Both the position numbers and the translations under genes were made by a program. From NCBI GenBank assembly GCA_964644555.1, contig CAZXWI010000086.1, positions 1 through 6,475 of the forward strand: a DNA stretch of 6,475 nt, read 5' to 3'. The notes under the pieces are model-generated. The model made no database searches. It was not told the DNA's origin and worked only from the letters and a program-made list of their open reading frames with translations. Shown here piece after piece: positions 1 to 5,322 of this stretch. Numbering within the stretch: position 1 is the first letter of the stretch; the number at the start of each line of letters is the position of its first letter. The DNA is from RUG14186 sp964644555 (GTDB lineage Bacteria > Bacillota > Clostridia > Eubacteriales > Anaerofustaceae).

Positions 1-342
1 GCTTGCTCTTGTTTTTCGCTTTGGTTTGTATGGGCGGTAGATGTCCTCTATTTCCGTAAGAGTAAGAGCGTTGTCAATGGCATCGGAAAGTTCGTCGGTT
101 AACTTTTCCATTCCTTCAAGAAGAGATTTGACTTCATCTCGTCTTGCCTGCAGATTTCTTAAATATGTAAGTCTTTCGGATAAATCACGAAGCAAAGTGT
201 CGTCCATCGTGCCGTGCATTTCTTTACGGTATCTGGCTATAAAAGGAATGGTGTTTCCCTCGTCGATAAGTTGGATAACATTTGCTACATGAACCGGACT
301 TCTGTTAAATTCATCGGCTAAAATTGCTACAATATCCTGCAT
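1..342 (-). CDS. tex: Tex-type RNA-binding transcription accessory protein, N-terminal part (runs off the left edge)
   Basis: The 114 codons present read from ATG at 342 to the window edge with no stop, so the rest of the gene (family members are usually a little over 700 residues) lies outside. The visible part is the helical Tex N-terminal domain, with the family hallmark NTIPFIARYRKE at residues 30-41, then a LRDLSERLTYLRNL helix and the LTEIEDIYRPYKPKRKTRA block near the edge. Known Tex proteins carry a YqgF-like RNase H fold, helix-hairpin-helix motifs and a C-terminal S1 domain, and bind nucleic acid in the cytoplasm; none of these parts is visible here. It is the last visible gene of the operon. 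Only 6 bases separate it from the stop of the aldolase-type gene, and its Shine-Dalgarno GGAAGGA (355-361) lies inside that gene's last codons, about 12 bases from the ATG. The family call is secure; whether the full gene is intact cannot be seen. Confidence 0.93.
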   Translation of the reverse strand, partial: MQDIVAILADEFNRSPVHVANVIQLIDEGNTIPFIARYRKEMHGTMDDTLLRDLSERLTYLRNLQARRDEVKSLLEGMEKLTDELSDAIDNALTLTEIEDIYRPYKPKRKTRAS

Positions 343-348
343 AATATT

Positions 349-1377
349 TTAAAATCCTTCCAATACTTTTCTGATTTGTTCTATAGCTTCGTCTTCGGTT
401 GCCCAGCTTGTGCAGAATCTTGCTGCCACATGATTTTGGTCGATTCTTTGTTTAAATTCGCAGCGGTCCTTGAGTTTTTCGTAAACTTCATCGGGCAATA
501 TGGGGAATTGTTGGTTCGTTGGGCTGTCGGCATAAAATTTATAACCGAACTCGGTAAATGTGTCTTTGAGTTTCATTGCCTTATCTATGGCATTTTTCGA
601 TATTTCGAAATATAAATTGTCTTCAAACAAAGTTTCAAATTGTATGCCGAGAAGCCTTCCCTTTGCGAGCATTCCACCGCATTGTTTTATCATGTATCTG
701 AAATTCGGTTTTAATTCTTCGTTTAGTATTACTACGGCTTCTCCGAAGAGCGCACCTACTTTGGTAGCTCCTATGTAGAATACATCACATAATTCAGCGA
801 AATCAGAAAGCACAAGGTCGCACTCCGGACTTTCAAGACCGTAACCCATTCTTGCCCCGTCCACAAACAAATATAATCCGCATTCTTTACAAGCTTTGCT
901 TATTTGGGTGAGCTCTTCCTTTGAGTATATAGTGCCGAGTTCCGTGGGGAAAGATATGTATACCATTTTCGGCATAACGGTGTGTTCTTGAGTTTCGTCG
1001 TTTATGTGTTCGTTATAAACATCATATATTTGCTGTGCTGTAATCTTTCCTTCGACAGAGGGCAGAGCCAGTACCTTATGCCCTGTTGATTCTATTGCAC
1101 CTGTTTCATGCACATTTATATGCCCTGTGTCTGCGGAAACAACAGCTTGATACGGGCGAAGTGCCGAAGCTATTATTGTGGTGTTGGTTTGAGTTCCTCC
1201 TACCAAGAAATGCACATCGGCATTTGGACTGGCGCATGCTTTCTTTATTAAGCTTCTTGCGTTTTCGCAATGTGCATCCGTGCCGTAGCCGTGGGTCTGC
1301 TCCATGTTGGTATCAATAAGTTTTTGCAAAATTTTCGGGTGTGCCCCCTCTTGATAATCGCAGATGAATACTTTCAT
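349..1377 (-). CDS. Threonine aldolase / beta-eliminating lyase family enzyme (PLP-dependent)
   Basis: This is a 342-residue fold-type I PLP enzyme with the layout of low-specificity L-threonine aldolases, which cleave threonine or allo-threonine to glycine and acetaldehyde. Visible landmarks are GGTQTN (60-65) in the cofactor-phosphate region, DTGHINVHETGA (83-94) with His86 placed to stack on the PLP ring, DGARMGYG (173-180) with Asp173 for the pyridine nitrogen, and YIGATK (201-206) with Lys206 as the likely Schiff-base lysine. Arg320 in AARFCTSW is a candidate for binding the substrate carboxylate. Length is normal and there is no signal peptide, so it should be cytosolic. The ATG at 1377 has a good Shine-Dalgarno, GAGGAA (1384-1389), only 3 bases after the previous gene's stop. 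Fold and cofactor are very likely; the substrate is inferred, since relatives in this superfamily also act on other beta-hydroxy amino acids. Confidence 0.87.
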   Translation of the reverse strand: MKVFICDYQEGAHPKILQKLIDTNMEQTHGYGTDAHCENARSLIKKACASPNADVHFLVGGTQTNTTIIASALRPYQAVVSADTGHINVHETGAIESTGHKVLALPSVEGKITAQQIYDVYNEHINDETQEHTVMPKMVYISFPTELGTIYSKEELTQISKACKECGLYLFVDGARMGYGLESPECDLVLSDFAELCDVFYIGATKVGALFGEAVVILNEELKPNFRYMIKQCGGMLAKGRLLGIQFETLFEDNLYFEISKNAIDKAMKLKDTFTEFGYKFYADSPTNQQFPILPDEVYEKLKDRCEFKQRIDQNHVAARFCTSWATEDEAIEQIRKVLEGF

Positions 1378-1380
1378 TTG

Positions 1381-2451
1381 TTATTCCTCGCTTTTAAGAT
1401 AAAAATTCATTTTAACCGGATTGTGATCCGTATAGGTAAAGTTTTCATTTAATGTTTCTGTTTTCGTTACTTCGACATTCGGTGATACTATGAATCCGTC
1501 AATCACATAGTATTGGTTGTTTGTTGTGTTTTCGCTGTCATAAGGTTTATTCAGCAGTCTGCAAGTCGGGTATGTGTCATCAAAGATGTATTTAAACCCT
1601 TCGGGCAAACTATCTTCGTAAAGGATTCCCGCATTCCAGTAATCTTCATTCAAAAGGGGATATTTGTCAATATTGGGGAATGTTTGGTTGAAGTCGCCTC
1701 CTGCAATGACATAATTACCCTTTTCATATTCTTCTTTGATTAGCTTCATGAGCATTTCGGTTTGCTCAAGCTTTCCCTCTCCGTCATCATATGCTTCAAG
1801 ATGAAGATTGATAAGCACAAGCTTATTTTCACTTCCTTGTATATCTACATATTCCACCAAAAGACATCTTTTTAAGTTGCACATTGATACAGGCCATTTA
1901 AAAGGTATCGGAAGTGCTACTCTTTGGGCTGTTTCGGCATTGTATGAATTAAGTGTCATAATGCCCGAATTGATTTTACCTAAAGTCGGCAGCGGATAGG
2001 GAACATAGTTGCATTTGTAGTTATAGGCAAATGCATAACTTCCCGAAAAAGAAGATGCAAAATAGTCCTTTTCATTGATATTGTATGTGCGTTTGGAGTT
2101 TTCATCGACTTCTTGCAAAAATACTATATCGGCTTCGCTCTTATTTATGATCTCGGATATTCCGTTGAGGTTTTCTTTAACTTTTTCTTCGGAAAAAGCG
2201 AGAACGCCCGAGCCTCCGTCCATGAAAAAATCGCTTTCTTTATCAAGCCCTGCATATCCTGTGTTGAGGGTCAAAAGCGTTACTTCGCTGTTTAGAGTAA
2301 GAGTGGCTGCCGTGTTAGCTTCGTTTATTATACTTATATCTTCTATTTTATCGGGTGTATAATTTGTAATGCTCAAATAAGCTATAAAGCTCAAAAATAC
2401 AACAACGATAAGGCAAAGTATTGCCGAAATAATCTTAACTGTTTTCTTCAT
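1381..2451 (-). CDS. Membrane-anchored or exported endonuclease/exonuclease/phosphatase (EEP) family protein
   Basis: This is a 356-residue protein. A short basic start (MKKTVK) leads into one hydrophobic segment at about residues 7-27 with no clear signal-peptidase site, suggesting a signal anchor with the enzyme outside the membrane. The rest carries the metal-dependent EEP (DNase I-like) motifs in order: LLTLNTGY with Asn63, FLQEVD with Glu114, NLHLEAYDDG with His217, AGGDFNQ with Asp253 and Asn255, IDGF with Asp318, and the terminal YTDHNPV with Asp342 and His343. All expected catalytic positions are present, so it looks active. Family substrates include DNA, inositol phosphates and sphingomyelin; nothing here selects one. 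It starts 5 bases after the DUF1846 stop, with only a weak, close AGAG as ribosome site, so translation may depend on coupling. It is followed 3 bases later by the aldolase-type gene. Confidence 0.85.
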   Translation of the reverse strand: MKKTVKIISAILCLIVVVFLSFIAYLSITNYTPDKIEDISIINEANTAATLTLNSEVTLLTLNTGYAGLDKESDFFMDGGSGVLAFSEEKVKENLNGISEIINKSEADIVFLQEVDENSKRTYNINEKDYFASSFSGSYAFAYNYKCNYVPYPLPTLGKINSGIMTLNSYNAETAQRVALPIPFKWPVSMCNLKRCLLVEYVDIQGSENKLVLINLHLEAYDDGEGKLEQTEMLMKLIKEEYEKGNYVIAGGDFNQTFPNIDKYPLLNEDYWNAGILYEDSLPEGFKYIFDDTYPTCRLLNKPYDSENTTNNQYYVIDGFIVSPNVEVTKTETLNENFTYTDHNPVKMNFYLKSEE

Positions 2452-2456
2452 TTTCT

Positions 2457-3950
2457 CTACGCTTTTTTATGATAAAGTCTTTTGTTTTGATAATGCGGTT
2501 CGCATGTCAGATTGATACCGAGCTTTTTAAATACACTTTCATCAACGGCAGATAGTATAACGGTGGAATGTGCTTCGCAGGATGCAAGCTCTTTGAGCAT
2601 TGTAACTGCCTTGTTTGCGTTTTCGTCAGATTGAGCGCATATCGTAAGGGCAATTAAAACTTCATCCATATGAAGTCTGGGATTGTGATTGCCGAGATAT
2701 TTGACTTTAAGTTCCTGAATCGGCTCGATAATTTGGGGCGAAATAAGATGAATATTATCATCCATATTCCCCAATGCCTTAAGTGCGTTGAGAAGTGCCG
2801 CAGATGATGCACCGAGCAGCTTAGAAGTTTTCCCTGTTATTATCCGTCCGTCGTTTAGTTCTATGGCAACTGCGGGAGCGTCTGTTAATTCTGCCTTGTC
2901 GAGTGCCGCCTTAACAACGGGGCGGTCGGCTTCACTAAGCCCTGATTGGTTCATTATCAGCTTTATGGTGTATACTTCCGATGATGCGTCCACTACTGCA
3001 CGGCGCTGGTTACATAAAGCGGTGTAGTATCTTCTGAGAATTTCTTGGTTTGATGCTTTTATTACAGCATCTTCATCGGTGATACAATATCCGACCATGT
3101 TTACGCCCATATCCGTAGGGGACTTGTACGGCGACTTATCGCATATGCGTTCAAATATTGCATTGAGAACCGGGAATACTTCCACATCTCGGTTGTAGTT
3201 AACTGCTGTTTGAGCGTATGCTTCCAAATGGAAGGGATCTATCATGTTTACATCGTTTAAGTCCGCTGTAGCTGCTTCGTATGCCAAATTTACAGGGTGT
3301 TTAAGTGGCAGATTCCAAATGGGGAATGTTTCAAATTTGGCATAACCGGATTTTATCCCTCGTTTGTAGTCGTGATACATTTGAGAAAGGCAAGTTGCCA
3401 TTTTCCCGCTGCCCGGACCGGGTGCTGTAATTACAACCAAAGAACGGCTTGTTTCTATGTAGTCGTTTATACCGAACCCTTCATCGCTTACTATTTTATT
3501 TATGTCATTGGGGTATCCGTCTATGGTGTAGTGGCAATAAACTTTAAGCCCTAAATTTTCAAGTTTTTCTCTGAACTGTTGGGCAAGCGGCTGTGACTCG
3601 TATCTTGCAAGAACTACACTTCCCACATAAAGACCTATTTCTCTGAAGGCGTCAATAAGCCTTAGTACGTCATCGTCATAGGTTATGCCGAGATCCCCTC
3701 TTATCTTGTTTTTTTGTATATCGCCTGCATTGATTACTATAACTATCTCTGCTTCGTCCTTCATTTTAAGGAGCATGTTTACTTTGCTGTCGGGTTTAAA
3801 GCCGGGGAGTACACGGGAAGCATGAAAATCATCGAAGAGTTTTCCACCGAATTCAAGGTAGAGCTTTCCTCCGAATTCGGCAATGCGCTGTCTGATATTT
3901 TCGGATTGCAATTTAATATATTTGTCGTTATCAAATCCTATTGAGTTCAA
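2457..3950 (-). CDS. DUF1846 / UPF0371 family protein (function unknown), TTG start
   Basis: This 497-residue protein is recognisable as the DUF1846 (UPF0371) family, common in Firmicutes and without an established function that I know of. Conserved blocks are GFDNDKYIKLQSENIRQRI near the start, a doubled FGGKL (26-30 and 34-38) leading into FDDFHASRVLPGF, a glycine-rich APGPGSGK (176-183) that resembles a nucleotide-binding loop, LPLKHPVNLAYEAATADL (214-231) and SPTDMGVNM (277-285). Length is about normal and no membrane segment is seen, so it is probably cytosolic. The start must be TTG at 3950: an in-frame stop lies only four codons upstream, there is no other start codon between, and the family N-terminus begins right here. 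A weak GTGAG (3959-3963) precedes it. It overlaps the GNAT stop as TTGA, a sign of translational coupling. Nucleotide binding is inference only. Confidence 0.92.
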   Translation of the reverse strand: MNSIGFDNDKYIKLQSENIRQRIAEFGGKLYLEFGGKLFDDFHASRVLPGFKPDSKVNMLLKMKDEAEIVIVINAGDIQKNKIRGDLGITYDDDVLRLIDAFREIGLYVGSVVLARYESQPLAQQFREKLENLGLKVYCHYTIDGYPNDINKIVSDEGFGINDYIETSRSLVVITAPGPGSGKMATCLSQMYHDYKRGIKSGYAKFETFPIWNLPLKHPVNLAYEAATADLNDVNMIDPFHLEAYAQTAVNYNRDVEVFPVLNAIFERICDKSPYKSPTDMGVNMVGYCITDEDAVIKASNQEILRRYYTALCNQRRAVVDASSEVYTIKLIMNQSGLSEADRPVVKAALDKAELTDAPAVAIELNDGRIITGKTSKLLGASSAALLNALKALGNMDDNIHLISPQIIEPIQELKVKYLGNHNPRLHMDEVLIALTICAQSDENANKAVTMLKELASCEAHSTVILSAVDESVFKKLGINLTCEPHYQNKRLYHKKA

Positions 3951-4471
3951 TTTTGTATCTCACTTTCGATTATTTTTTCGTATGCTACTCTCGGCTCTCC
4001 TGTTTCGGTATATATGATACCGCAATATGTAAAACCGTATTTTGCTATTGCCGAAAGGTTTGCTTTGTTATCTTTATGGGTGTCTATTCTGAGGGATGAG
4101 GCATTGTTTTTTATGCATAATTTTTCGGCGTAATCATACGCCATACCCGCCAGAGATTGCCCTCTGTAGTCGGGTCGCACGGCTATTCTGTGTACGGTGT
4201 AATAATTGTAGGTATTATTAAGCCAACTTCCGTCATATATTTTTTCGTATGTGGGATCGGCACCGTAAATTGCTGTAAACGCACAAACTATAATATCGTT
4301 TTGCTCTATCACATAGCAGTTTTCATTTTGTATATCATTTTGTACGGTTTCGTACGACGGATAGCCTCCCGTCCACTGATTTACTCCGCATTCATGTAAA
4401 AAATCGGCTCCGCTTTGCAAAATTCGGTGAACTTTGTCGCAATCGCCGATACTCGCTTTTCGTATATGCAT
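3947..4471 (-). CDS. GNAT family N-acetyltransferase
   Basis: This 174-residue protein has the GNAT fold, whose members move an acyl group from acyl-CoA to an amine. It starts MHIRKASIGD, typical of the first strand, followed by a GVNQWTGGYPS block (29-39) like the GIxQWxxGYP segment common in a Firmicutes GNAT subgroup. Motif A is VHRIAVRPDYRGQSLAGMAYDYAE (93-116), which holds the pyrophosphate-binding loop; the loop reads RGQSLA, with Ser106 where glycine is most usual. The KYGF block at 144-147 matches the late GNAT motif before the final strand. No signal or membrane segment is seen, so it is cytosolic. ATG at 4471 has AGAGGG (4480-4485) eight bases upstream. It is the first gene of the operon and its TGA overlaps the TTG of the DUF1846 gene. 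The substrate cannot be told from the sequence. Confidence 0.88.
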   Translation of the reverse strand: MHIRKASIGDCDKVHRILQSGADFLHECGVNQWTGGYPSYETVQNDIQNENCYVIEQNDIIVCAFTAIYGADPTYEKIYDGSWLNNTYNYYTVHRIAVRPDYRGQSLAGMAYDYAEKLCIKNNASSLRIDTHKDNKANLSAIAKYGFTYCGIIYTETGEPRVAYEKIIESEIQN

Positions 4472-4507
4472 ATGTATTACCCTCTGAAATTAAAACAATT
4501 ACTTTAT

Positions 4508-4516
4508 ATTTTATCA
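4508..4516 (-). promoter_or_regulatory. Likely promoter of the five-gene operon (extended -10)
   Basis: On the minus strand this reads TGATAAAAT, a TGn extension plus a -10 hexamer one base from consensus. It would start transcription near 4501, giving a leader of about 30 bases before the GNAT ATG at 4471 and its AGAGGG ribosome site. No good -35 box is found 16-18 bases upstream, which is tolerable for an extended -10 promoter. A small palindrome at 4523-4535 overlaps the spacer and -35 area. The call rests on motif and position only. Confidence 0.42.
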
Positions 4517-4712
4517 CAAATTGCAATTTAATTGCTATTAAATAAAAACTTTATAAAATATATTCACTATGTTCATTCAGATGATGTTGAAGATACGCTG
4601 TGGATAGTATTTGCTTGGCAAGTTTTATAGTGTGTGTTAGATTTGCAAAATAGTGAAAAGGATTATGTATATTAAAAGCGATATTGTAAATATATTGTAG
4701 AGATAGTTAATG
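4517..4712. other. Spacer without an intact gene; possible decayed coding sequence
   Basis: About 240 bases between the GNAT start and the lspA terminator hold no intact gene. Two stretches look faintly protein-like. On the minus strand a frame from about 4709 to 4552 is open for roughly 50 codons and ends in TAA, with text such as KLAKQILSTAYLQHHLNEHS, but it has no ATG, GTG or TTG start. On the plus strand a frame at about 4541-4753 reads HSDDVEDTLWIVFAWQVL, then a stop at 4628, another stop at 4673, and ends with NEKNKPIAYMSISV before TAA at 4751. Both cannot be real and neither is recognised. An 8-base direct repeat, ATATTGTA, occurs at 4681 and 4692. This may be a gene relic or chance in AT-rich DNA. 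Confidence 0.3.
4523..4535. repeat. Short palindrome over the operon promoter
   Basis: GCAATT and AATTGC form a perfect inverted repeat with a single central T. It lies just upstream of the proposed -10 box of the GNAT operon, where a repressor or activator could bind. The arms are short and AT-rich, so chance is a real alternative. No known regulator box is recognised. Confidence 0.25.
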
Positions 4713-4752
4713 AAAAAAATAAACCGATAGCGTATATGAGCATATCGGTTTA
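4713..4752 (-). terminator. Rho-independent terminator of lspA
   Basis: A perfect 10-base-pair stem is formed by 4743-4752 and 4720-4729 (TAAACCGATA in the transcript pairs with TATCGGTTTA), with a 13-base loop in which two further G-C pairs could form. On the minus strand it is followed at once by seven T residues (4719 down to 4713). It begins 5 bases after the lspA stop codon and so ends the lspA transcript and insulates the GNAT operon promoter from read-through. There is no T-run on the plus-strand side, so it works in one direction. Confidence 0.9.
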
Positions 4753-4757
4753 AGGTA

Positions 4758-5213
4758 TTACATTTTAATTTGTTTGTCAAATATTAGACATATGCAAAAG
4801 AGTATGCCGCCTATGGTAATGAATATGTCAGCGACATTGAATACCGCAAAATTGATTAGGGTAAAATCAATAAAGTCCACCACATATCCGAGAAAGAATC
4901 TGTCTATCATATTACCTATGGCACCACCGATTATCATGGCTATGGAATATAGATACATTTTTTTATCGGGGTTTTTCTTTTTTTGTGATATTAAAAAGAA
5001 TGTAAGAGCAACGACTACAACAAGCGTAAAGAGAGCCAAATACATGGTTTTGCCGCTGAAAATACTGAAAGCAGCTCCTGTATTACGAGTGTAGGTAAGG
5101 TGGATAACATTCTTGATTATGGGCAGAGTGGGAAGTCCGGCCAAAAACTTGACAGCTAAATATTTTGTTAATCTATCGAGAATTATAGATGCAACAATTA
5201 TAAAAATAATCAT
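4758..5213 (-). CDS. lspA: Lipoprotein signal peptidase (signal peptidase II)
   Basis: This 151-residue integral membrane aspartic protease cleaves the signal peptide of prolipoproteins below the lipid-modified cysteine. All family marks are present: LDRLTK with Asp13 in the first membrane helix, YTRNTGAAFS (41-50), GNMIDR (100-105), VVDFID with catalytic Asp113, and FNVADI with catalytic Asp129. Four hydrophobic segments are seen, at about 1-18, 57-76, 88-107 and 124-145, with a lysine-rich loop (KKKNPDKK) between the second and third. Length is typical. ATG at 5213 has GAGG (5221-5224) about 7 bases upstream. In many genomes lspA sits next to rluD or ileS; here it stands alone, divergent from the AI-2E-family gene and closed by its own terminator. 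The peptidase should serve lipoproteins encoded elsewhere, as no lipobox protein is seen in this window. Confidence 0.97.
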   Translation of the reverse strand: MIIFIIVASIILDRLTKYLAVKFLAGLPTLPIIKNVIHLTYTRNTGAAFSIFSGKTMYLALFTLVVVVALTFFLISQKKKNPDKKMYLYSIAMIIGGAIGNMIDRFFLGYVVDFIDFTLINFAVFNVADIFITIGGILFCICLIFDKQIKM

Positions 5214-5246
5214 TTTATTTCCTCATGGTTGAATTAAATATAGTGT

Positions 5247-5255
5247 ATTTTAACA
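5247..5255 (-). promoter_or_regulatory. Likely lspA promoter (extended -10)
   Basis: On the minus strand this reads TGTTAAAAT, the same form of extended -10 as proposed for the GNAT operon (TGnTAAAATA). It would start transcription near 5240, giving a leader of about 27 bases before ATG at 5213 with GAGG in between. No convincing -35 box is found. A second candidate -10, TATATT, lies a few bases downstream. Motif and position are the only support. Confidence 0.38.
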
Positions 5256-5310
5256 TAATTCAGGTGTGATTCGTTACTTAAGTGTGTATTAAATTGAAAT
5301 TATATAAATT

Positions 5311-5316
5311 AAGGAG
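5311..5316 (+). promoter_or_regulatory. Ribosome binding site that fixes the TTG start of the AI-2E-family gene
   Basis: AAGGAG is a full-strength Shine-Dalgarno, six bases before TTG at 5323. It decides the start, because the first in-frame ATG comes only at 5584, after two membrane segments of the family. The hexamers TATATA and TATAAA at 5301-5308 are too close to this site to act as a -10 box. A weak candidate is TATTAA at 5287-5292 with GTGTGA at 5264-5269 as -35, which I do not rely on. Confidence 0.8.
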
Positions 5317-5322
5317 AAAACA

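Noticed and set aside
41..292. Plus-strand open frame of 83 codons
   Set aside because: It is antisense to the Tex N-terminal domain, has low-complexity serine-rich text and no ribosome site; it is a shadow of the real gene.
2788..3027. Plus-strand open frame across the DUF1846 gene
   Set aside because: It is antisense to conserved DUF1846 coding sequence and rich in Ser and Ala from reverse-strand codon bias; no family features.
4681..4699. Direct repeat ATATTGTA with an 11-base period
   Set aside because: Only two copies of an 8-base AT-rich word; expected by chance in this spacer and not CRISPR-like.
4720..4752. Hairpin considered as a riboswitch or bidirectional terminator
   Set aside because: A simple stem with a T-run on one side only, directly after the lspA stop; a one-way terminator explains it fully.
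4774..5094. Plus-strand 106-codon open frame opposite lspA
   Set aside because: lspA has every catalytic motif on the other strand; this frame has no recognisable domain and no good ribosome site.
5301..5308. TATATAAA as a -10 box for the AI-2E-family gene
   Set aside because: Transcription would begin on top of the AAGGAG ribosome site, leaving no usable leader.
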